Assembly: GCA_002943765.1 (NCBI GenBank)
Contig: PQWQ01000011.1
Span: 372,001 to 436,000 of the forward strand
Length of the DNA: 64,000 nt
DNA from: Psoroptes ovis
Lineage: Eukaryota > Arthropoda > Arachnida > Sarcoptiformes > Psoroptidae
Direction of reading: 5' to 3'
Of the stretch, positions 38,771-50,600 are shown one piece after another (positions within the stretch are counted from its first letter, which is position 1; each line of letters begins with the position of its first letter). The notes beneath the pieces are model-generated. The model searched no databases. It was not told where the DNA came from and saw only the letters and a program-made list of their open reading frames with translations. The translations under genes were made by a program, and so were the position numbers.

Positions 38771-41145
38771 ATGAATTTCATAATAATCAATGAATATATT
38801 TTAATCTTTATATCTGCATTCATTGTATTTAGTAAATCATTAAATAATCAATTCATATTCGATGATCATGAAGCAATCGTTAATAATGATGATCTACAAA
38901 ATCTGGATTCAAATTTATCATCATATTTGAATGTATTTGAAAATGATTTTTGGGGTGAAAAAATTATCAAAAATTCTAGTCATAAATCTTATAGACCATT
39001 TACAATTATTGTTTATCGTTTGATTGCAAAATTTTTTGCAAGTACTTATGATGAAAATAAATCCAAAATAGTATTTGATCCATATCCATTTCATTTTGTC
39101 AAATTATTAATTTATTGTTATTGTTGTTGTTATGTATTTTATACGCTAAGAAATTGGTTTAAATCATCTTTGATATCTGTCAAAAATTTTAACCGATTAG
39201 CATTTGAAGTGACATTATTTTTTACGATACATCCGTTACATTGTGAGCCAGTTTCTACCTGTGTAGGATTGGCCGATATATTATCAGCACTATTTTCATT
39301 ATTTGCATTAAATTGTTTCATATCGAATACTTATTTATTTGAACTCAACACTCCATCATTAAAATGGACTGCGATTCAATTGAAAATAATCATATTCTCA
39401 TTCGCCTCAATGTTATTCAAAGAACAAGGGATCACAATATTGGTAATTTGAATAATTTTTTTTAAGGAGTGAATATAAATTCAAAATGTTTTAAATTTTT
39501 CAATCAGGGATTCCTTTTGATTTTAATCGTTCAAATATGGCTAAAGAATCATGAAACTAAGAGATGGGGATTATTAATAGTTACTGCCATTATTTATTTG
39601 TCGACAATTTTTGCATTCGTACATTTACGATTATGGATTATGAACTATCAATTGCCCCAATTTGGTCCAATGGATAATCCTGCATCACAATTGACAAGTT
39701 GGAGATATCGTGTTATTAATTATAATTATCTTTACTTATTAAATGCATTGATCACAATATGTCCAATTTGGTTATCATTTGATTGGTCAATGGGATGTAT
39801 TGCTGTTATACAAACAATTAAGGATTATCGTTTTACTTATGTGATAATATTTTGGATTACCATTGCAATTTCAGCACTGAAAATTGTTGTCTCATTCAGA
39901 CATCTGATACCATTCATATTGTTTTCATTGATTACATTTTTACCAGCTTCAAATATATTTTTCCCTGTTGGTTTTGTCATTGCTGAACGTAATCTATTTC
40001 TTCCTATTCTTGGTTATTGTATTGTCTTTGTATTTCTATTGAATCATCTTTCTGAACAATTATCATCGAAGATTTTACGTGTAAGGTCATTTTTTTCATT
40101 AAAAATTCAATATCCTTAATTCCTATGATTTGATATTTAGAAATTATTACACAATTCTTTTCATATATTGCTTATCATTTTGGCCATACGGTCTTATCAA
40201 GTATGTACTTTTTTCAATTACAATTTTCTTTCGACTAATTCAATTATTTTTATCCAGAGAAGCTCTGATTGGAATAACGAATTGAGATTATACGAATCAG
40301 ATTCAAACATTTGCCCAAATAATGCAAAAATTTATTACAATATTGGAAAAATTTCATCAGAAGCGGGAAATCGAACAAAAGCGATTAAAAATTATCGTAA
40401 ATCAATTGAATTATATGAGAATTATACAAATGCATTAAATAATTTAGCGAATATCTTGAAAGAAGAACGAAATGGATTAATTGAATCGAAAAAACTTCTT
40501 GAACGTGCTTGTCGTGTCGATCCCAAATTTGCAACTGGTTGGATGAATTTAGCAACTGTTGAAATGGCATTCAATAATTTTGATAAATCAGAATCATATT
40601 TTTTTCGAGCTTTGAAAATTCGTCCTAATCATGCTAATACACACTTCAATCTGGGAAACTTGGTATGAAAAAGTGAATTTTTCATTATGAGTATTAATCT
40701 GTTTCACCATTTGATTTAGTATATCAAACAGAAAAAATTCAAAGAAGCTGAAAATTCATTGTATCGGGCAATTGAATTGAATAGAAAATTTGCAAAAGCA
40801 TGGCATAATTTGATCCTTTTGAAACAAAATGAAAAATCCTATGATATGGCTTATGAATTAGCATTGGCTGCATTGAAAGAATTGCCAAATGATCATAGCT
40901 TAAATTTTTTGATGGGTAATATTTGTGCACAATTTTTGCGAAAATTTACCAATGCTGAACATTATTACCTTGAAGCAATAAGATTACAGCCACATAATCC
41001 AAGCTACACAAATAATCTAGCTGTTTTATATCATCGAACTGGAAATAATGAGGATGCAATCAAATATTATCGACAAACTTTATTATTAGATCCTCATCAT
41101 GTTAACACGAAAAACAATTTGAAAAAATTATTGAACAAAATATGA
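38771..41145 (+). CDS. TMTC4: TMTC-type protein O-mannosyltransferase (TMTC4-like)
   Basis: An ER membrane enzyme family that transfers O-linked mannose to cadherins. Five exons: 38771-39442, 39508-40080, 40141-40200, 40258-40662, 40720-41145; 711 aa. The N-terminal half has about ten hydrophobic segments. A luminal DDH acidic motif (FDDHEA) lies near residue 30, followed by SHKSYRPFT, HPLHCEPV, MLFKEQGIT, VDNPAS-like MDNPAS, NYNYLYLLNA, FDWSMGCI and PASNIFFPVGFVIAER. The C-terminal half, from about residue 440, is a row of TPR repeats (YYNIGKISSEAGN, ALNNLANILKE, HFNLGNLYIKQKK, NLAVLYHRTGN). SHKSYRP and FDWSMGCI point to TMTC4 among the four paralogues. The 3' end faces the MTMR14 gene 165 bp away. 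Confidence 0.94.
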
Positions 41146-41310
41146 AAAAAAATCAATACACTATGTGTGTATGTTTGAATTTATTTTTATAAAATCGAAA
41201 CATGATAAAACAATAATAATGATAATGATTATGAATCAATAAATCAACGGAAACATATTAACATTGTTTAATAATTTAAATCATGGCAATCAAAAGAAAA
41301 AGATTTATTA
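41146..41310. terminator. 165-bp convergent 3' ends of TMTC4 and MTMR14 genes
   Basis: The stop codons of two convergent genes lie only 165 bp apart. AATAAA for the + strand gene is at 41238-41243, and a minus-strand AATAAA (TTTATT on +) lies at about 41303-41308, just after the stop of the - strand gene. Overlap of the two 3' UTRs is likely. Confidence 0.5.
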
Positions 41311-43956
41311 TTAAATATTGACTGTACGATATAATTGATCCATGAAATTGGTAACTATCCCACCTGCACTGTTACCATTATTACGATGAAAATTTATAGA
41401 CATATATGCACTATTAAATAATGAACGTACTTCAAGTAAACGTTCGGCTCGTTTTGGTTTGTCATTATTATCAATATGATTTTTGTTACCATTCGAATGA
41501 ACGGATGATGATGATGAGGATGGTAAATTGACTGGTGAATTACATTTTTTAATGGCACCATTCATTAAATAATGATGATTGTTAGCACTATAATTATTGT
41601 TAATGGCTGAGAATGAACTGAATGATTCTGGTGAGCTAAAATGTTGATTAAGCAAAGAATTATTATCGATAATACTTGATGCTTCAGAAACGAATTGCCA
41701 GCTATCTGATCTACATAATGAACTCTCTGTTAATGAATTTGAGTGGTGATCATTGTCAATATTTTTATGATGATGACTACCATTATTATTATTTGCATTC
41801 GGAATTCGTACTGGTTGTGTTGAGGATGAATGTAAATCACAATTATCTGTAAACAAATCGTCATTATTATTGGTAAAAGAATCATTTCTTTTGGGAGGCG
41901 AACCGAAATGATTTACAGTGTCATCAACATCATCCAATGTCAATGTTGCTATCATTTCAGGTGGCGGTTCTGATATGTTCATTATCATGCTTTCATTCGT
42001 TTCGATTTGATCATTAACCGTATTATTATTAGTCATTGAATGTTGCTCAAATTCAAAAGTAGATCCAAGTGAATATGAATCTTCAGATTTATGAATTGAA
42101 GTATTATTGACGTTGTTTACGGCTGTTCGATTACGACTTAAACTAGATGAACTACCAATACTGCTACTGGTGTTTGTTGTTCCATTACTTGGAATGTTCT
42201 CTAAGATAAAATCATCGAATAATGTAAAACTATCAGTGCTGATCTTTCTTCCATCTTGAGCAATATTTGTTTCATCATTTTTATGAAAACCATTAGTCTG
42301 TTCCGGTTGTATATGATCAATGGCAAACTCATCACCAATTATAAATTTTAAAAATTGAAAACAGAAAAACATGATCTCTTCGCCTTTACTCAATCGATCA
42401 TTAAGATTATGACCAAATAATAGCCAATCATAAGCAACAGTTAGATAACATATTTCAACAGCATTCAATGATTTATGTATTTGACCATCAGCCCATAATG
42501 TTAAACGTAATAATGATATAAACAATGGTGTACGATCCCAGCCAGAAATGCAATGTATCAATAATGATGAATCAAATTCTTTCAAAAAATAAAGCATTAT
42601 TTTCATGTAATTTTGTGTTAATTGAATGACATCCCATGAGCGATATTCTTTGAAATTAAGGTTCAATATCTTAGATATTTCAATGGAATTTTGCATATTA
42701 AATTCAGCATCGACAAAATCTTGATTCCAATCATAAATCAATCCTTCACCTGAATAACTATTATCACGATATTCACGAAAAAATTCACAACCAGGATATG
42801 GCAATGATAATAAATTGAAATCTGAATAACGATTCTTTTTATCTGCTTTTTCCGATGATGTTACATTCATACCGAATTTTACTTTCTTTTTTTCAAGCAT
42901 AAGATCACATATTAATTTAACATTTAAATATTTTAATAATTTAATGTCTTGATTGCGAAAATGTGTAAATAATTTGGTTGAATCAGCAATATTTAAAGGC
43001 ATATTATTACTGGCAGTTGGTGATGATCCATTTTTATGGTTATGATTGGCTTGAACAAAATCATCATCATTATCATCTTCAACAACAACAATATTGTCAT
43101 CATTATGATTCTTTGCAAAGCTATTTTTGTTGCTATCAAAATTATTTTTAACTGATTTTTCATTACGAGAATTTTTTTTATCATTGAATGTAAAATCAAA
43201 TACGGAACGACCAAATATCTCCGGTGCACTGGATAATGTTGCTGAACGACAAATATATTTATTTTTAAATAAAATGACAGGAATCGGGAATCTAGCACGA
43301 CAACGTGCTACACGTGCTTTAGTGATTAATTCATTCAATTTATTTACATCGAATTTTTCATTTACGTTTTTATTATTGCCATTATGATGATTAATTTTGT
43401 GATTAAAATGTGAATTTTCATTCAAGATTGACGATAAATTATCGACTTCATCATTATTTTCATCATCATCATTAGTAACGAAATCATTGTCAACAGCATC
43501 ACTGTCATATAATTTATTTAAATGATTATTCGCAAATAATAACGAATCATTTGATTGGTCATTATTTGATTCGTTATCATGATTATTTATATCAATTTGA
43601 GGGATTACAATTTTCGATGGATAACTAGTCGATAATTGTCCTCTATCATTTGATATAATCAATAAATTTTTATAATCTTTTGATAGTAAACGTATACATT
43701 TTTCTTCAATTTTCGATGTAAATGAATCACTATTGTAATCACGATTACGATATGGTGATGATGATGAACTGGAAAAATAATTCAATAATTCACCAAGTTC
43801 TTTATTTGTTATGATTAATTCATTTTTGTTTTGATGTTGTTGTGATTGTTGATCATTGATATTTATTGTTGTTGTTTTTGCCATTTTAATTTCGGTGGTC
43901 GTCGTCGTCGTCGCGGTTGCCGCTGATTTATCATTTGAATTCATAATCATTATCAT
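41311..43956 (-). CDS. MTMR14: Myotubularin-related phosphoinositide phosphatase (MTMR14/Jumpy type)
   Basis: Removes the 3-phosphate from PI3P and PI(3,5)P2, by family knowledge; in vertebrates it restrains autophagy. A single open frame of 881 codons with no intron. The catalytic loop HCISGWDRTPLF carries the nucleophile C469 and the Cx5R arginine. Flanking blocks (SLRLTLWADG-like LLRLTLWADGQ, YLTVAYDWLLFGHNL, DRLSKGEEIMFFCFQFLK, LPYPGCEFFREYRDN) are typical of MTMR14 rather than other myotubularins. The C-terminal block RAERLLEVRSLFNSAYMSI is also conserved. Long Asn/Ser/Asp-rich insertions make it longer than the vertebrate protein. The start is one of three close ATGs (43956 is the first), and which is used cannot be told. 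The absence of introns is odd among these intron-rich neighbours. Confidence 0.93.
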   Translation of the reverse strand: MIMIMNSNDKSAATATTTTTTEIKMAKTTTININDQQSQQHQNKNELIITNKELGELLNYFSSSSSSPYRNRDYNSDSFTSKIEEKCIRLLSKDYKNLLIISNDRGQLSTSYPSKIVIPQIDINNHDNESNNDQSNDSLLFANNHLNKLYDSDAVDNDFVTNDDDENNDEVDNLSSILNENSHFNHKINHHNGNNKNVNEKFDVNKLNELITKARVARCRARFPIPVILFKNKYICRSATLSSAPEIFGRSVFDFTFNDKKNSRNEKSVKNNFDSNKNSFAKNHNDDNIVVVEDDNDDDFVQANHNHKNGSSPTASNNMPLNIADSTKLFTHFRNQDIKLLKYLNVKLICDLMLEKKKVKFGMNVTSSEKADKKNRYSDFNLLSLPYPGCEFFREYRDNSYSGEGLIYDWNQDFVDAEFNMQNSIEISKILNLNFKEYRSWDVIQLTQNYMKIMLYFLKEFDSSLLIHCISGWDRTPLFISLLRLTLWADGQIHKSLNAVEICYLTVAYDWLLFGHNLNDRLSKGEEIMFFCFQFLKFIIGDEFAIDHIQPEQTNGFHKNDETNIAQDGRKISTDSFTLFDDFILENIPSNGTTNTSSSIGSSSSLSRNRTAVNNVNNTSIHKSEDSYSLGSTFEFEQHSMTNNNTVNDQIETNESMIMNISEPPPEMIATLTLDDVDDTVNHFGSPPKRNDSFTNNNDDLFTDNCDLHSSSTQPVRIPNANNNNGSHHHKNIDNDHHSNSLTESSLCRSDSWQFVSEASSIIDNNSLLNQHFSSPESFSSFSAINNNYSANNHHYLMNGAIKKCNSPVNLPSSSSSSVHSNGNKNHIDNNDKPKRAERLLEVRSLFNSAYMSINFHRNNGNSAGGIVTNFMDQLYRTVNI

Positions 43957-46500
43957 TTTGATTAATAATGAATATTTTTAAAATTATTTTTAGATGTTTT
44001 TTCTTCAATTTTGATTGACAGTTGTGAAATATTAATAATAATAATAATAATAATATAAATAATTAATAGTACAAATGCATTTGATGATTGAAAAGAAAAA
44101 ATGAAATTTTTATCTGAATCATTTATCAAAAAGTATTAATTTTTCTGGTATAAGCAGGAACAATATTCAGGGAAAAAATACTTGATACTTTGTTATTCTT
44201 TTGGCTTGATAATAAATTTTCAAAATAAAATGTGGTCATTTAATTCAAGCATGAAATAGTCATAATAATAATAATAATAAAAACTTGCGCACAAATTATC
44301 AAAACAATACCGATCGGTTTTGCCTCGTGTTCAGATCAATAATTCATTATTTTTCAAATAATTCTGAATTTATTTTCTTGATATAAAATATTTTTTTCAG
44401 ATTTAATCACTTTAATAATCTTAAAATCGAGGATCATAATGATCATTTTAGTATCATGTTGCCAATTTATTTATTTATTTTTATTTTGTTGTTGTTGATT
44501 TTTGTCGTCGCAAGTTGTAAGTTTTTATTGCTTATTTATGTGTGTTTAAAAAAAAAACACTCAGAAAAAATTTTGCACTGCTGTACACACATGGAAAAGC
44601 ATTGAAAATAGTTGTGGAATTTTTTTTTTTAGTGTTTTTGTATGGTGGAAATAGCTGCAAAAAAAAAATTTGTACACCCAAAGGCTATTTTTTTCAGTTA
44701 ATCAGCTGTTTCAAGTAAAAAAAAATTAACGAAAACACCGATACAATCGATTTTATTTTATGCAATATCGGATATGCTTGTGTATTTACTTAGTGATGAT
44801 AATTTCATCGATGATGTACAAATTATAAATTGAAATGATGAGATTATAACATCAAAGTAGTTGCAACAACTAATTGCTCAAGACATCATATCTTCATTAT
44901 CTTTTATCATTAATTGATATTTTGCAAAATTATCTGGGGTTCAAGAGAACATTTCAGAGTAAAAGTAATGAAGCATACAGGAAAAAAAGGAATCACATAT
45001 GCTTCACAGAAATTGTAAATGAGTGTTTGATAAATCCTAAAATCATTTAAAATTTACACGCCACCATTTGGCTGAGATTATCACCATTTTGCCCCAAAAA
45101 AACATGATGTATTATAAATAGTCGATTACTTGTCACATATGTTAACATAGCCCAATCTTTGTCATGTATAAATATCCTCTTTATAAAAACATGATTAAGG
45201 AAAGAACATTTTCAATAATGTTTCACTGTCTATTTCAACATAATGTGTTGTATAATATGGATAGCTTGGCGACCATATATGTTGAAATAGCCTAATTTTC
45301 ATTATGTGTAAATAGCCTCTTTGTAAAAACATGCAAAAGTCAATGCATTTTCCAGTAAAACTTTACTAATCTTATAAGCGCATCTTTGAGCTGTTCATCG
45401 AGTATTGTACGCATTTAGGAATGCTTGGCCATTTTCCAATATCCGTTTTTTCAATTCAGATCTAATTGAATCAATTTTGATCAATCAATCATTGTCTGAT
45501 CAAAATGCATTAATTAATTAATAAAATGTTGTTGTTGTTGTTGTTCACAACAGACCTACAAAAAATCAATGGAAACAATCGTTTGTTTTTTCCTGCAGGA
45601 TTACACAATTTGATACAAAGAATTTTCTTGTTATTTCTTAATTATTTAAGAAATGTTAAAAATTAATTATTTTTACTAAAAATTTTAATTTGTTTTAAAC
45701 ATTTTTTTTGTTGCTTCAATTTTCATTCAACAAAATGAAAATTTCAAATATTCTAAAAATAGAATATTCTATAGGCGTGGTGCAATTCATTGAAATTTGA
45801 ATGAATTCACTATTTCAATATGATTTTTGAAAAAAAAATCATAAAGGATATACACTAAAAGTGAAATTCGAAAAAAAAAATTTCATTAAAATCATCATCG
45901 AATAAAAAAACAAATTGAAATTCATTATCAATGATTCGAGGAGAAAAATAAAATAAAATTAGATCAATGTAAAATATTTTGATCAATTTAGAAATTTGAT
46001 ATGAATTATAATACGAAAAATATTAAAGAATTTTCAAATTTAAAAATTCTATCCAATTCTTTTTCGTTTTTTTGAATGATTTATTTATTCAAAATTTATA
46101 ATAATAAAATAATAATAATAATAATGTTTGTATATGTTTTGTGTATGTATTTGTATTTGTATTCAATGTTTTCATGTTTAAAATTTGTATAGAAAAAAAA
46201 TTTTGGTTAATTATTATTATTTAAAAAAAAAATTTATTTGAATTAAATTCTCTCACTCTCACTCTGTTGTAAATATTATTATTAATTTGAAATTGTTTAA
46301 TTCATGATTTTTTTTTTTTTTGAGTTGTTGTTGTTGTAGTTTGTTGTTGAGAATAAAAAATCTGTTCAACAGTTTTAAATTCATATTACTTTTAAAAAAA
46401 GAATCATTTTCTTCATAAATTTTGAATTGTAATTTGATGAACCAATCAATTGAATTATTATTTCAGTTTTTTGAAAATTTATGCGCTTGTTTACTTGTTA
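43957..46500. other. Gene-poor region with a 57-bp direct repeat
   Basis: About 2.5 kb with no supported gene. It contains (AAT)n runs near 44034-44053 and 44264-44280, long A/T homopolymers, and an imperfect direct repeat (listed separately). The left end should hold the promoter of the MTMR14 gene, and the right end the 3' UTR of profilin. Confidence 0.55.
45137..45333. repeat. Imperfect 57-bp direct repeat, 140 bp apart
   Basis: Copy 1 at 45137-45193 and copy 2 at 45277-45333 match at 47 of 57 positions with no gap. Both begin ATATGTT, contain AAATA-GCC/TCC-TCTTT and end AAAAACATG. The similarity is not simple-sequence. It could be a decayed tandem duplication with a 140-bp unit, or the remnant of a dispersed element. 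Confidence 0.6.
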
Positions 46501-47634
46501 TTAATAATTGTTAGATCTCAAATAATCACCCAATTTTTCAATTACATTATTAAGTTGACCTGGTGGAAAACCATCGACTGTTGCAGCCGCTAAAAGGCCT
46601 AAAATGATTAGAAAAAATAATTAGAAAATTGATGAATTTAATCATTATGATTAACATTACATGTATTTGTAGCAACAATGCATAATGCTGATGAACCACG
46701 ACGACCACGTACCAATTGATTATCAGCCTGAATACAAATATACTTTTCACCGCCAATGTGTATACCGGTTTCTAAGAATCCTGATGGATTTTGTCTGATT
46801 GTATCAGCAATTGTTTTCAATTCTTTCGGATTGATCTAATATGAATAAATTGAAGCAAAAAAAATAGCGATTAATTCATTTTTTTTTTCAATAATGCAAA
46901 TAATTTCAAAAATAGTAATTTGACATTTACATAATAAATCAACAACAATAAAATTGATTTACAATCATTATCATGAGAAATCAAATATAATAGTTATCAT
47001 TATCATCTTGATAAATAAAAATGTTTTGGTTAGAGTTTTAAAAAAATAAAAATATAAACATCGCCATGGTTATCAATTTTATATGGCCAACAGCATATTT
47101 TTCAAATAAAAAAAAACGATACACAAATCGCACATTTTTCAATATAAACATAATGAATATTATGATTAATATGAAATAAAACGTTTATGTTTTATATTTT
47201 GCTGATTACAAAGGCCATAATAAAATGGGCGATGGCTTTTTATGTCTATGATATTCAATTTTAATTCAAATTTTATTGGCAATCATTAATTAGTTACCAC
47301 AGGATGCGGCATTTTTGTCTAAAAGATAACATTTTTAATGTCACATTCAAAATGAATGAATGTTTAATATGCATTCTTTTTCACGAAATTCAATGATGAA
47401 CAGGATGACAGTATTAGATTATGATTTGTACGATTGTGAAATAATGATAATTTCAAAAATTTGATCTAAAAATTTTCAAATACCATGCATTCTATTCAAT
47501 TATATTCAATTTACCTTTTTATCATCTTTTTCAAATTTGGCCCAAATCGAACCATCTTGGATATTGGCTATAGCAGCAAGCGTACAGTCGACATGTTGGC
47601 AAATTTGATTATCGACATATGATTGCCAAGACAT
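46501..47634 (-). CDS. Profilin
   Basis: Binds G-actin and poly-proline and exchanges actin nucleotide at the cell cortex. Three exons on the minus strand: 47515-47634, 46661-46835 and 46501-46598; exactly 130 aa, the usual animal length. The N-terminal helix MSWQSYVDNQ, GSIWAK, a core GIHIGGEKYICIQADNQLVRGRRGSS and a C-terminal helix ending VIEKLGDYLRSNNY are all standard. Intron 1 is 679 bp, long for this window, and may carry regulatory elements. Profilins are known pan-allergens; this is a family fact, not shown by the sequence. Confidence 0.96.
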
Positions 47635-50600
47635 TTTTATAAAATTGATTAGTTGGTTGATTTACTCGAAAAAAAAATCAAAAAGAAAATTTTCTTGAAA
47701 ATAAAAAACAAAAACAAAACAATAATTTATGAAATAAAATAAGGATTGAAATCACTGGTGTGTTGCCGGTGTTTGAGAAAATTTCGTTGACAATTTATTC
47801 AAAAATTATTTTGGTGGGTGTTTGATGAGAATTGAAGATTTTTTTTTTTTTATTCGATTTAATAAAAATGAACCAATTTGAAATTCAACAAAGGACTTGA
47901 ATTAAATCGATGAACAATATCGATCAATAATAGTAACAATCAGTTAGATGATCGTTGATGTCAATGATTGAGTGTGATTGAAGAACAAAAAATCACTAAT
48001 AAATTTTAGAATAGTTTTTTTGTTTTCGTTGTTTTAAAAAATTTAATTTACAAAAATCATTAAATGATTTTTAATTTTATTATTTCGTTTTAAAGTTAAT
48101 TTTATATATCTTTATTTCAATTTCAAAGCTATTGCTTATGACGATGATGATGATTATGATGATGCTGATTATTATTATTATTATTAATATTAACAAACCC
48201 AAATGATGATAATTATGCTGCTGTTGCTGTAGTTTGATTGCTGACTATTTATTTCAAATACCAATGAAAATAGAGAGCACCGAAATCAATGAATGATTAG
48301 TAAAAAAAAAAATTCAACTGAAAACGATGTAAAACAAAAAGGAAAATTTCAACATAAAATGCGGCGTGTTCAAAAAGGCGTACCAAAAAATTGAAAAAAG
48401 CATTGGTTTTTTTTTTTTTTTTTTTTTGTTCGGTGTGTTTCTATGTGTGTGCTGTATGAGTCAAGTAGTAGCAGCAGCTACAACAGAAACAACACAGCTA
48501 GTGGCAAACAAATTGAGCGATAATAATGCTTTATCTTCATTTTCACTATTCAAATTCATGTTGTGCATGGTATCAACATTATCACAATACAAGCATACAT
48601 TGAGCATATTTGGGTTTTTGCCATTTCGAATGTTTCAAATTTCAGACAAAAAATGATGTGCTAGAATAATTGATAGCAGCAATGTCTGATAATTGAGTCT
48701 GATTCATCATCATCTTTATTTGAATGAATCTCTTTTTCCAAGACCACTGCCACTTGACCACGCCATTCGGCACTACTACCACTACTTGACATTACTTTCA
48801 CTTTGAGTGTATACGAGAAAATGTGTGTGTGTGTGTGTATTGGTATCGAGCATATGGTGGTTTCAATTACAACGCATGAACAAAAGGAAGAAAAATTCGA
48901 AGAAAAAAAAATTATCTTCACTTGAAAATGTGGTGGCACTGCTGTATTCGGATTTGAATATGTTCACATTGACCATGCTTAGAGTTTAGATTTTCATTCA
49001 AAGGTGAAATTCCCTCGAATCATTTTGGAACACTTATTTTTTTGGTTCAGCATAATCTCGGGAAAAACCCTAATATTTGCTATAATTTTTGTCATTCAGC
49101 AAATTTTTCGAATAAAACCAGGCACATGGCAATCAAAAATTAATGCAGATGTTTTCATTTTCCATCTAGAAAAATAATATTAGCAATGTGATTGCATTCC
49201 ATATTTCTTAATGTGTAGACATTGAAAAAAAGGCGTAATTTGAATATTAATCATATCTCAAATGAAAAATCTTTGGTAAATCAAACGGTTTCTATGGTGG
49301 CTATTTGTTGCTGCTTGCCATTATTTACAGTTTTGTCTTGTTAGCAGTTTTGCAAGGATTTACATAATCATTGTTGGATGTTTCGGTTGCAATCGAATTG
49401 CATATATTCAATGTAAAAATTGTATGAATCATATATCGGATGACTGTATTGTTTTAAGGTTTTCAATGAATAAACAATCATGATGAATGAATGATTATTC
49501 TTTTAAAATTAAAAAGAATCATAAATAGACTAATCAAGATTGAACGCATAATTGACAAATTATCATTTAGATTTAACTTGAAGATGTATATGTATGAGCT
49601 AGATGGATGAAAATATATTGTGTGATATCGCTAACAGAAAATGAGTATTCATTTTATGCATTTGAAATATGTAAATTTGAAATAAGAATTATTTACATTT
49701 TTTTTCTTGTGACATCTAAGAATTTGAAATAAAAAATAGTAATTTTCAATTGTAATATATGAGAAATTCTGGCAATCATTTCTTTTTGAATGTTTTCATT
49801 TTAGATATTTTCATAAAGAAAATGAATGAATAAAAACTTGATTCTTGTCATCAACATAATTATTTCTTAAGTCAAAAAAAAAAAAAAAAATTGGCACAAA
49901 TCTTTCAAATCAACTTTATATATAATGCTTTGCTTTAATGATGTTCACTTGTACTAGAAAAAAAATGAGTAAAAAAAAATTCCATCCATGTTTCCCTGCT
50001 CTCCCCCGGCTAAATTTGACATTTTATATTCGAGTGAGTGTCAATAAACAAATCAAAATTAAATGAATAAATTAAAATAATCTAAAATCTTCAACTTTTT
50101 ATGGTTGAAATGATTGAAATGAATAAAAATTAAAATTTGAAAGAATTGCAAGGAAACGGATGGCAATGATAATAATCATACTAAACATTCAAACTTTGTC
50201 TAATGTGTAGTTGTTCAAATGAACTTGTTTTTTTTTTTTTTTTTTTTTGAAATGCTCAAAACGGAATCTAATTGATAACAATAATTAATAATTCATACAT
50301 TATTTCTTTTCCTTTCGATTTGATAGAAATAATAATATTGCATTTATTTACGAATAAATAATTTTCTGGTATGACGATCAATTTACGCTACAAAAATATA
50401 ACGTGCAATTTATAAACAAAGAAAAGAGCATAGAAAAAATAAGTCTAAATTTAATTATAAAATTGGCAAATAACGGTAATTTCAAAAAAAATTGTACACC
50501 AGAACATTGAAAAATAATAAGATTCAAATTATATTGTTACACAAATGATTGAAATAAATAAAAAAAAAAAATTCAATCAATTCTAGTTAATAATTAGTTT

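Noticed and set aside
48366..48656. Open frame of 96 codons with an apparent hydrophobic N-terminus
   Set aside because: The hydrophobic run is a translated T-tract (48407-48427); nothing else supports a gene.
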